NCBI GenBank assembly: GCA_030248195.1
Contig: JASAND010030463.1
Span: forward strand, 62,001 to 126,000
Length of the DNA: 64,000 nucleotides
From: Trissonchulus latispiculum
Lineage: Eukaryota > Nematoda > Enoplea > Enoplida > Ironidae
Direction: 5' to 3'
How positions within the stretch are numbered: position 1 is the stretch's first letter; every line of letters begins with the position of its first letter. The notes under the pieces are model-generated. The model saw nothing but the letters and a program-made list of their open reading frames with translations. It ran no database searches and was not told the DNA's origin. Position numbers and translations under genes: made by a program. Positions 55,343-64,000 of this stretch are shown here, one piece after another.

Positions 55343-56290
55343 CAGCAGCAGTGAATTGCTTACTAAACTGCTTGTGCAATGGTTCGGTTTTTTAAATAAA
55401 CTGTTGTTGTAAAGAATTCAGAACCTCAGGATTAGTGTCGGGTAGGAGATAATGCGATTGACGAAGCGAATTTAGATTTGAAATGAGATAAATTCAGTTC
55501 GATGTAGGCACATTGTAACAGACAAAAGCAAAACTAAATTTTACCTGCCATATATAACATGCCCGGCCCGGCGTTTCTGAATAGTGAACGTTGCCCATGG
55601 TCAGATGAGTTGACTGCTGGCCTGGACAAGGGTTTTGTCAATGGTACAGTGGCACTCAGATTAAGGTTTGTTGCTTCATGCTAAACCTATTGCTAATTTC
55701 AAACCATGGGATTGATTTTGTTGCATTCAACTATTGGGAAAGTAGCTAATAGAGCAAACCTGCGATGTATACTATACTTGGTTAAAAAGCTTTAGTACTA
55801 ACTTATCATGCTGCAAATGAATTGAAACAGATCTGTTGTGTGCCATATTCGCCTGAATTCTAACATCAACACCATTTGGATGGCCCTAGCGTTGAAGTTT
55901 CGTTTCATGTATGATATGATAACACCGTACATTGCAATTAGTAAATCGCTATTGCCACAGGAAGCTACTAGTGTTGTGCGCTGGCCGGTGCCGCCAATGG
56001 TCGGCTAATGGCCGGTCATTGGCTGTTGGCGGAGAAAATTTTAGCCAGTTGGCTTGGGTGGCCATGGTAGGTTTGCTCAAGTTTGCTGATTTTATGCGTC
56101 AACTGTGTTGCTAAATTTAATTTTGCGGCATAATATCGTGCACATGTTGCATTGTAAGTATGTCTTCATTCTGTAAAGACGGCGTGAGTATATTTGTGAA
56201 TGAGTAGTGAGTATGTGACATGTGAGTATTAGTATTGTGGGGACAATCCTTGAAGCACAAGATTTTTACTGTTCAACACAGTAACACCAG
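55343..56290. other. Intergenic stretch, no feature seen
   Basis: AT-rich. A short palindromic piece at about 55980-56055 ('ggccggtgccgccaatggtcggc') has GC-rich pairing segments, but I cannot assign it. Confidence 0.35.
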
Positions 56291-56295
56291 TCCAG

Positions 56296-56330
56296 TAAAG
56301 TCTGACCAAAAAATCTTGGAACCGAACTGT
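56296..56330 (+). mobile_element. Single end of the TAAAGTCTGACCAAAAA family
   Basis: GTAAAGTCTGACCAAAAAAT matches the termini of the elements at 29823 and 34598. No second end was found, so it is a truncated copy of unknown extent. Confidence 0.55.
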
Positions 56331-56875
56331 GTGCTAATAGCTATGGAACTATAAATAGTATACATAGTTTTAGAATCCTCACGAGGAGGAGCATCCGCTA
56401 AATCCATCGTATCCTATCTATATCCGGTTACCGGATAACTAAATCGATAAAAACGCTTCAGATTTAGAAGGAAGCTGCTAATTTATCCATACTCTAGTAT
56501 GTTGGTCCTTCTCCCAAAACATTTCCGAAAATCGAGTCATATCCTGTTCATGTCCGGTAACTGGATGTCTAGGTTACAAAAGCTATACAGCAAGATGGGT
56601 TGGTCGTACAGTTTCGTTGATTGGATTTTTGAATTCCTTGTGTCGAATTAGTCTGTATACAAAATTTCATCCGATTTGGACCAAAATTGCGTTATCTATT
56701 GTCGTATCTGGTTCAAAAACCATCGGATAAAATGGTTTTGTATTTAGAAGAAAAGTAAGTTGCCACTCTTCATTTCTTGCTTTTATTCGTATCGCATCCC
56801 CGCTATCACCCCTTTCCAAGTCCCTTCTAATCCCTAACTTTCGTAGTTTTCTCCTAAAACTCCCTAAAAATGCCC

Positions 56876-57577
56876 GGACTTAGTATGCAACGCGGACGGT
56901 TCTCACTTTAAACTGTCTACAGGTGTTGCACAAGTAGGCCACGCGGACAGTTACACATTAAGATGTAGACAGTGTGAATTTGCGGACAGAAGTATGTATT
57001 TGGAGTAAGTTTTAACGTTTCTATAGTTACCCACAGATTTTTCTTACATTCTGACTTCTTCCAATACTTCTTAAACTTTGTGGTGCTGTCAAATAAGTTA
57101 ACCGAGCAGCAGTCGCCTTGCTTATATTGTAAACCTAACAAAGCAAGCTAAGTGCTCGAGTTAATACTGACATGCTCAAGTGAGGATCAAATTTCTGTAT
57201 TGAGTATTTATATATAGTGCAAAAATTGTTATTATGTTGTGGGGATAGAGTGCTGATTGTCCTTAAAAGCGGAAAATTCCATAGAAATTCAACAAAGGTT
57301 CCGATTCAAACAGCCTTATGTTCTAGATTAAGTCTTGGCGACAGTTTAGTGATAGACTGGAGACATTTTTAACTCTGACAAACAATATTAATGTTACAAT
57401 TCGTTAAAATCGGCTATTGTCTGAACTCACACAAAGGTCTTAGTATACGTATACGTATATAACTGTCCGCGTTGCATACTTGTGCACAGTATTAATATTA
57501 AAGCGCCCATTAACTGTCCACGCTCAATAAGTGTGGACAGTTTAAAGTAGTAACTGTCCGCGTTGCATACTAAGTCC
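56876..57577. mobile_element. TIR element of 702 bp with 8-bp TSD
   Basis: The left end GGACTTAGTATGCAACGCGG is the complement of the right end. AAATGCCC is exactly duplicated at 56868-56875 and 57578-57585. Several 'ggacagtt/aactgtcc' motifs repeat inside, subterminally on both sides. An 8-bp duplication fits hAT or P-type transposition. The frame at 56917-57141 is not transposase. Confidence 0.85.
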
Positions 57578-57889
57578 AAATGCCCCAAATCCATTTAAAT
57601 ATTATGTTATTATAACTATTGGGAAGCCCGATGATTTTGTATTGATTTGTATGTAAAACCCCCCTTTCAATAATTTACAGTGCTAACTTTATGCTCTTAT
57701 TTTGAAAATCAACGAAAATCTTTAATTCCTCTATTTCTGAGCGTAAACTTAAAATTGCAATTTATTTGGCTTAGCAAAGATAGACCCTCCCGTTCCCAAC
57801 GCATAACAAAATTCTCCTTTAACGCTGACGTCACCCTTTCTTCAGTTGGGAGTTTTTTTCTGTTTAGCGAACGGCAGGTCCTTTAAGTT

Positions 57890-58690
57890 GGGGCCCCTCT
57901 CTCGGATTCTCAGTGATCTTCTTTCGTGAGTTTTCTTCTCTTCCTTTTCAAAAATAATCCTAATTATATTTTTTCTAACCCCCGATTTAATTTATAGCCC
58001 TTTTCCGTTCACTCGTTTTTAACTCCTAACTCCCCCTTCCTTTCCCCCTCCTTCCCGACGGGGTCGTCCCTGTTTCCCCGGGTCTATTTTTACTAGCTAA
58101 TTTTCCTCCCCCACTTTTGTTGATTCCCCTCTCTCCCCCCAATAATTGCTGGTTCCCTCTCTATTGCATTGTACCCCCTCTTTGTACCCTTGCTATTGTT
58201 TATTTTGCGGGTAGCCCGCTGTTTTTGCTTGTCCCCTCCGGGTAGGCCGGAAGGTGTCTTTTCTTGTTGTAATGTCCCTGTGAGCGTACTAGTAAATTAG
58301 CCAGTTGTCTTTTTGCTTACTTACATTAATCTTATCAATTAATTTTTAACTAGAATTGATCTCGTCTTCTAGCTAGGTAGCGCTCTGGAAGCAGATCGGA
58401 GTCTGTTCCTAACTGAGCCTAAATTTTTGTGCGTGTCCCCCGTTTCTGTTAGGCGCCCCGTTGGCGTATCCCAAAATTGTCTGTTCCCCTTTGGCGAGGC
58501 AAGTCGGTGGGCAAGAGCCGCCTGGACTAAAGATCTCCACCCGCAGTCGCCGGTTAGCGTTCATTGCGCTCAGTCCTACGTAAAATTTGGTGTGTGAGCT
58601 CTGTGGTTTAATTCCCTAGCTCCCCCCATATTTTACACCGGACCATCTCAGGGCAACAGAAACTCCACAAACAATATGAAATTAGATTAG
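57890..58690. other. Pyrimidine-rich, GC-richer block, unassigned
   Basis: This block is rich in 'ccc/tcc' runs and differs in composition from the AT-rich surroundings. It has no sustained open frame and no inverted ends that I can see. It may be a solo LTR or the untranslated part of a retroelement, but I found no matching copy in the window. Confidence 0.3.
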
Positions 58691-59935
58691 ATTGCAGCTC
58701 CCCCCTCTCTTGTTCGTGAGAATGAAAATGGATCACAATACTTTCATTGCATTCTCAAAAGAAGATTATTGTTTGGGGGAGGGGTCAAAAAGGTTCCTAG
58801 CTGGGAATTGTGTCAGTAGCCAGTCAGCTTCAATTGGCTGCTCCCCCGCCTCAAAAATAGCAAAATATTGCGAGCCTAATTTGGCGACTTCCAAAAGAAG
58901 GAGGGACCACGGTGAGACCTCCAAATCGGGAACCCGTCCCCGAGAAGAACGAAACCATCTTTCGAGGATGACGTCTGCAATCTGGTAACTTACTCTTCTT
59001 ACACTTGTTCTATTTACCACTTTTGAGGTTATGCAGCTTAGCGATCAATCTTTCTTGTTACAGTAAACGGACAAATCAATCCATTTTCCGCCCTCCCCTT
59101 TTCTGGTAAGAAACAGGATTTTCACTAAACGTTTTTGCAACGTTTTGCCATATAGTTCAAGAATAGCATAGTATATATTAAATAAATATGCTTACGTAAC
59201 ATTCACTGCTCACAACGTCAGTTTTTTCTTGTGTTTCTTTGCAAACGGTTGTAAACCTTAACAAGATGCGAACTAAGAGGAACCGGATTTCCAACGAAAG
59301 CAATACGTTAAATAAAATGACGTTAAGAATTATTTCATAAAGCTGCAGACATTTAAATGTCACTATAACTTAATTGTAAAGGTTAGACAACAATAACGAA
59401 ATGCTTCAAAAGCATAAACTAAACTCGGGGAGTAAAGTAGGAGGAATCCAAGTCCAGGCCCAGTAAGGATCAGTTACTGACTTAGCTTTGAAATTGGTCG
59501 GCGTAATAAATAAACTACAGACAGTAATTATTGCTATGAACGTCAGCATGTTTATAATAAGAAATAATTTAGTTGTTGCATGGTTAGTGTGACTGAGTGG
59601 AACTCAAAAATTTATGGTACAATGTTTCTATATACTGGTTTTATAAGGAAAAGTTTATCCTCTGCCGTAGCTGCTGACTTCTGCGGCAATATCAATACAC
59701 ACTGCTGTCACTGGCTGCATTTGTCATTTGCAAAGCAATCATATGTTTCCAGTGACAATAAATACAACAAACATAATAAAATTGCATTATACAGTATCTG
59801 CGGAGTTTACTGGTTACTCGGCAGAATTCCACCTTGGGGTAAGGAAAGCTTTTTTAGCCTTGCTTGCCCTTTGCCCTTCTACCAGTTTCTCACATAACAT
59901 ATATGTATGTTACTAGGTATAGGAGCTACAGCTGA
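58691..59935. other. Gene-poor stretch
   Basis: The open frame at 58692-58988 has no recognisable domain and is crossed by an equally long frame on the other strand. I see no supported feature. Confidence 0.35.
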
Positions 59936-60045
59936 GTCTCGCTCTTAGAAATGTTCCAGTAGAAGCGACAGGAATCACTTTTGTAGATGATAAACCGAAA
60001 CACAAAAGCATTTGTTGAAAATACAGTAAAGGGGGATCCATTTTG
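59936..60045 (+). mobile_element. Partial copy of the CTCTTAGAAATGTTCC family
   Basis: 'gctcttagaaatgttccagtagaagcgacaggaatcacttttgtagatgat' follows the left end of the element at 25421-26167 nearly base for base. The copy fades after about 100 bp. Confidence 0.7.
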
Positions 60046-60762
60046 GGCGATTTTTCGACACCTCCGATTTTGCTCATTTTCACATGGTGTATTGTAGCGA
60101 ATTTATAAAATTTAAGTTGGATCTCTTATGGCTGAAGAGTAATTTCAGCTCAAAGTGAAGATCCTCGTTCACTCGTTCTTTTCTCGCCAAGACGGAAAAC
60201 GCTAAAGGAGTTAATTTAGCTAACTGGAGTTAAGCGAGATATAAAACTTTTTGCTCGCTAGAAAAGAGTTAAAAAATAACTCGCTTAACCCAACCTGCAT
60301 TCGCGCGCTCACAAAGAGGTTAACATCTATGGAGGTAAGTTTAGCTCTGCCTAGCTAATAAATTTGTAGTCGTGGGTTAATTGTGGCTGGTCAGTTGAGG
60401 CTTTGAGTTTTGACTGCACTCCAACCAGCTTACGGAACAGCACTGTCTTGCGTTCAATTCAATTTAGAACTTTGGGAATCAGCAGTTTAGGACGATATTG
60501 TAGCAGTTGATTGAGGGCAGGCAATAGACATGGCGGGTGAAAAGGGTCCCTCTGTGTCTATGTCTGTGTCTCAATCAAGTAACATCCAAATTTCCAAAAT
60601 TCTCCAAGGCATACTTTCAAAATACAACTCCTCACAGCGGACGTTTCTTTGCTTTCCTGTTTGAGACTTGGCCTCCCCTCCGGCCCTATTCTGCAGCCGT
60701 TATTTTTTGTACCATTTGCCTTCCAAGTGGGCACTTCTAGCTTTCAGCCAACCTAGTCTCTA

Positions 60763-60977
60763 CAGGTTTGCGGGGGGCAACCTGCGTTGGAAAGAACAAG
60801 ACAGGTTGCCCTGGGCGAGACTGCAATAACCGTACGCCGGCTTGGCTTGGGGACTATGTTTTCTATCCGTAGTCTTCTTCTCTCCGCCTCTTGTCCGTTT
60901 TTGGTCTGCGGAGAGAAACACCTGACAGGCCCCACGCGGTGCCTAAACGGTGTCGGGCCCTCACCAAAAAAAAAAGT
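60763..60977. ncRNA. GC-rich block ending in A10, possible retroposed RNA or SINE
   Basis: An approximately 200-bp block has sharper limits and higher GC than its flanks. It contains a hairpin (CAACCTG...CAGGTTG at about 60779-60809) and ends with a run of ten A (60966-60975). That pattern suggests a short retroposed structured RNA. I cannot match it to tRNA, 5S, 7SL or a spliceosomal RNA. Opposing short open frames have no domains. Confidence 0.3.
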
Positions 60978-61493
60978 TTAGCTCTGCTGCTTTTCGCGCG
61001 CGGGTTAAAATCAATTCGTTCACTTGCATGTAGCCGATAGCCTATAGCCATGTAGCTCTGTGTTCAGCTGTAAAAGACCAAAGTTGACACGTAATCCCTA
61101 TATTAAATTTCGGAAAAGTTTTGACAAGCGACCGATCAGCACAGTTCTCAAGACAAAATTAAGTTCCATCAGCAAAAAAAAATTAAGTTAAGTTCAAAAA
61201 CATATCTCTTGATACACAAGCCACATTAACGATATATATGTGTAGTAAGTCAAAAATATCCATATGTACAGCAGAATATGTAGAACAAAGTTCTTATATA
61301 CTGAGCAAATCGGCCACGTCGGCCCAGGGCCCGGCCCCGTTACACGGCCCCGGCACAACCCTTTTTATTAACCGTATTTCCGCTCACACTGATCTTTGTC
61401 GTAAAATATTAACTTGAATGCTTTTATGCGAAACATTATACAAGACTATACACTACATACTAAAGTTTAACGTATAAAGGTCTGGGAAGACGG

Positions 61494-61829
61494 TTAGCAT
61501 GAGTCACCGCCACTAAAAGCACTCAGAAATTTTTTCATGCCGTCTTTCAATTTCGTTTCATCAAATTTTGGAATATTATTCCGCCATCTCGCAGGGAACC
61601 AGGTCTGTCCGTCTTCGTGACACTTCAGGATAGTATTCATGGCATTTAGACAGGGAAAGTATTCTAAGCTGACCATGTCGTTAACGTTTGGCATGGTGTT
61701 ATCGCAAAATTTCAGACAGAGGCTTGGAATTCCGGCTTTTTTGCAGCACTCTGTATTATTCTTGGAATCGCTGGCACAGTAGACCCATCTCTGGAAGTCT
61801 TGCGCGCATTCGGCGGACTTGCAGGTCAC
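61494..61829 (-). CDS. DB-module-like Cys-rich secreted protein, terminal exon
   Basis: The exon starts after the acceptor 'ctgtttag' with GTG ACC TGC and runs 111 codons to TAA (61496-61494). The Cys spacing, with ECCKKAGIPSLCLKFC followed by a Cys in EYFPCLNAM and one in ILKCHED, matches the DB module of nematode extracellular proteins. The role of that module is poorly known. The exon has no Met start, so earlier exons must lie at higher coordinates. One candidate is 63975-63923. The intron between carries the Penelope pair. The protein ends GGDSC. Confidence 0.72.
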   Translation of the reverse strand: MTCKSAECAQDFQRWVYCASDSKNNTECCKKAGIPSLCLKFCDNTMPNVNDMVSLEYFPCLNAMNTILKCHEDGQTWFPARWRNNIPKFDETKLKDGMKKFLSAFSGGDSC

Positions 61830-61862
61830 CTAAACAGAAGCAGAAGCAGAACATCAAGAAAC

Positions 61863-62761
61863 GACTAAGAGTAGATGATTGGCCTTTTCTTGCCACGGCT
61901 GTTAAATTTTGGGTCGCGACGTTTCGCCCATCTTTACCTATGGGTTGGTCTGCAGGCCCCGCGCACCCTAAAGAGGCTGTTGGGAGGAAGGGGTCGGGAT
62001 TTGATCCGTGACCGTACGCGCCACTCCTGTGTAACATTACCACTTCTACCCAGGGGACAATTTTACTTACTTGGAACTTATACTTATTGTATTCCCCTCA
62101 GTTTCAATTGCACTAGTGTGTACACTGTTACAATGCACTTGTATTGTGTGTACACTAAGGCGTAATATTAGACTTTCCTTTGATGTTGTCGCCTACGTTA
62201 GAGTCCAAGTTCCTGATAGCCAGATGTCACTGTACAGCTAGCAGTTGACTATAAGCTCGTGTTCCCCGCTTTTCATTTCTATCGTCTCCTTAATTTCTCT
62301 TTCTTAGGTTTCTTTCCTTAGCCAGCACTTTAACTCTCTGCCCAGTTTGATCCGTGGTCATTTGATTCAGCAATGTTCTGCTATTCCACTTTTGTATACT
62401 TCACCTTTCTCACATGCTTTCTTGTGTTCTTTCAGTCTTTGACTCAGAGGTCTGCTTGTCTTTCGGCCAATGTAGACTTTGTTACAGTCGCTGCAAGGCA
62501 CCTCGTACACAATTCTTGACCTCGGATCCGTTTGGTCCCTGTTTGGACAATCGTGATCTCCAGTATTATCGTACTCGCTGAACACTAGCTTTACACTATA
62601 GGAGCTACATATTTCTTTTCAGTTTGTCGGTGTCTCTACCTGCGTAAGGGACAACCGTTAGTTTCTCTGCTTTCTCTTCGGGCCTGGGCCTGGTTCTTCG
62701 AGCAGACATTGCTTCCTTATTACTTTTAGCAGGGTAGCCGTTTTTGTTGGAATGCTTTCTG
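61863..62761 (-). mobile_element. Penelope-like element 3' part, minus copy
   Basis: On the minus strand, from 62761, it reads the linker and GIY-YIG endonuclease part of a Penelope-like element. Visible are NKEAMSARRTRPRPEEKAEKL, GRDTDKLKR and IVYEVPCSDCNKVYIG. A stop codon interrupts soon after GIAEHC (frame 62585-62367). The remainder is 3' untranslated sequence including a tRNA-like segment. The reverse transcriptase part is absent. It is paired head to head with the next copy. Confidence 0.85.
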
Positions 62762-63613
62762 GGAAGCAATGTCTGCTCGAAGAACCAGGCCCAGGCCAGA
62801 AGAGAAAGCAGAGAAACTAACGGTTGTCCTCACGGCAGGTAGAGACACCGACAAACTGAAAAGAATATGTAGTCTCTATGGTGTAAAGCTAGTGTTCAGC
62901 AGTCGCGACACATTGAGATCACGATTGTCCAAACAGGGATCAAACGGATCCGAGGTCAAAGAATTGTGTGTACGAGGTGCCTTGCAGCGACTGTAACAAA
63001 GTCTACATTGGCCAAACAAGCAGACTGAGTCAAAGACTGAAAGAACACAAGAAAGCATGTGAGAAAGGTGAAGTATACAAAAGTGGAATAGCAGAACATT
63101 GCTGGTCAAATGACCACGGACCAAACTGGGCAGAAGTTAAAGTGCTGGCTAAGGAAAGAAACCTAAGAAAGAGAGAAATTAAGGAGACGATAGAAATGAA
63201 AAAGCGGGGAACACGAGCTTATAGTCAACCAAGCATTGATATAAGTGACATCTGGCTATCAGAACTTGGACTCTAACGTAGGCGGCAACATCAAAGGAAA
63301 GTCTAATACACAGCCTTAGTGTACACACAATACAAGTGCATTGTAACAGTGTACACACTAGTGCAATTGAAACTGGGGGAATACAATAAGTATAAGTTCC
63401 AAGTAAGTAAAATTGTCCCCTGGGTAGTATAGTGGTAATGTTACACAGGAGTGGCGCGTACGGTCACGGATCAAATCCCGGACCACCTCTTATCCCAACA
63501 GTCCTCTTAAGGGGCACTTCCAGCCTGAAGACGCCCATAGGTAAAGATAGGCAACGTCGCGACCCAAAATTTAACAGCCGTGGCAAGAAAAGGCCAATCA
63601 TCTACTCTTAGTC
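62762..63613 (+). mobile_element. Penelope-like element 3' part, plus copy
   Basis: This is an inverted copy of the preceding element at roughly 90% identity by eye. Its frame reads MSARRTRPRPEEKAEK, then shifts between about 62950 and 62970 into the GIY-YIG frame (62968-63276: YEVPCSDCNKVYIGQTS, LSQRLKEHKKACEKG). The domain stays open to its natural end, LSELGL. The tRNA-like segment follows at 63415-63483. It is 5'-truncated at the point where it meets the minus copy. Confidence 0.85.
63415..63483 (+). repeat. tRNA-like segment in Penelope 3' region (inverted copy at about 61990-62058)
   Basis: 'gggtagtatagtggtaatg' is A-box-like and 'ggatcaaatcccg' B-box-like. The spacing is close to that of a tRNA, but the acceptor stem is poor. 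It occurs at the same place in both Penelope copies, so it belongs to the repeat and is not an independent insertion into one copy. Confidence 0.55.
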
Positions 63614-63922
63614 ATGAAACGCCACGAAGAACATATAGATCAGAATCAAGAAACGAGTTTTCAAGCAAATCTAAGCGTTTAGTTTGTTGAAGCTGTGGTT
63701 TTTTTCCCTGCAGCGGACGCGCCAGTTGCATGACAAGACAATAGGAGTCTGTGTTGAAGGACAGACCTTTTCGAAAAATGTAAAATAAGCAGTTTAGACA
63801 CCAAATCGTGAACAAGAAAGGAAATATTGAATGATCATTGTAACTGAATTTTAAAACTAGGGTAAACAATTTTGTATGAACAAAAATGTGTCGGTCTGTG
63901 TTCAACATATATTAGTTCTTAC

Positions 63923-63975
63923 CACGACCGGACGATGTCTTTTGCTGTATGGACACAACTTCCGTTGTATGGACA
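63923..63975 (-). CDS. Candidate upstream exon of the DB-like gene
   Basis: On the minus strand, 'aaaattcag' precedes a 53-nt segment followed by GTAAGAA, a strong donor. Ending in phase 0 it joins the terminal exon at 61829 in frame. The read-through is only 17 codons and I have no homology support. Another frame of the same segment would be Cys-containing but would put a stop at the junction. Confidence 0.35.
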
Positions 63976-64000
63976 CTGAATTTTACATGCAACACATAAG

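Noticed and set aside
62769..63276. Functional host GIY-YIG nuclease gene
   Set aside because: The frame breaks near 62960, the neighbour is an inverted copy with a stop, and the linker matches Penelope-like elements.

Overview
The window is nuclear DNA of an invertebrate animal. Its genes are split into many short exons by GT..AG introns, the introns are crowded with transposable elements, and base composition is AT-rich with GC-richer exons. A Cys-rich exon that resembles the nematode-type DB module, and an unusually intron-rich PARP2 gene, suggest an ecdysozoan (nematode-like or a relative). That placement is inference. I see no bacterial-type operon, rRNA gene, CRISPR array or clear functional tRNA gene.

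Layout. (1) 1-3.3 kb: inverted-repeat elements, ending with a hAT-type MITE about 100 bp before the first gene. (2) 3.37-23.87 kb, plus strand: a complete 21-exon poly(ADP-ribose) polymerase gene of PARP2 type. I spliced it by hand to 1106 codons in one unbroken frame. It has WGR, helical and ART catalytic domains with an intact H-Y-E triad, behind an approximately 600-residue low-complexity N-terminus with AT-hook motifs that vertebrate PARP2 lacks. Its introns hold many nested elements and satellites. (3) 24-27.7 kb: 3' flank and a repeat rich in 'ctacagg' motifs. (4) 27.75-34.04 kb, plus strand: a six-exon, 347-residue membrane-anchored epoxide hydrolase (EPHX4 / nematode ceeh type). Its last intron carries a terminal-inverted-repeat element that contains a minus-strand LINE reverse transcriptase. 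(5) 34.6-36.9 kb: a 2.3 kb palindromic Tc1/mariner-type element with a second element inside one arm. (6) 37.0-48.6 kb, minus strand: a Ty3/gypsy LTR retrotransposon with long open gag and pol frames. (7) 49.9-51.7 kb, minus strand: three coding exons giving a signal peptide and a thrombospondin-N-terminal-like (TSPN) domain of the collagen XV/XVIII type. No collagen helix exons follow. (8) 52-61.4 kb: mostly gene-poor, with one small single-exon gene for a 56-residue secreted peptide and several transposon relics. (9) 61.5-64 kb, minus strand: the terminal exon of a secreted DB-like protein, with a head-to-head pair of Penelope-like (GIY-YIG) element ends in its upstream intron.

The host genes do not form an obvious functional unit. 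The PARP2-like protein would act in the nucleus, the epoxide hydrolase on membranes, and the TSPN, DB-like and small peptide products outside the cell. The most unusual points are the seven consecutive phase-2/phase-2 'cassette' exons encoding the basic PARP N-terminus, a phase-compatible alternative terminal exon that would remove the PARP catalytic domain, and several transposon families whose target-site duplications can be read directly, including one element nested in another.
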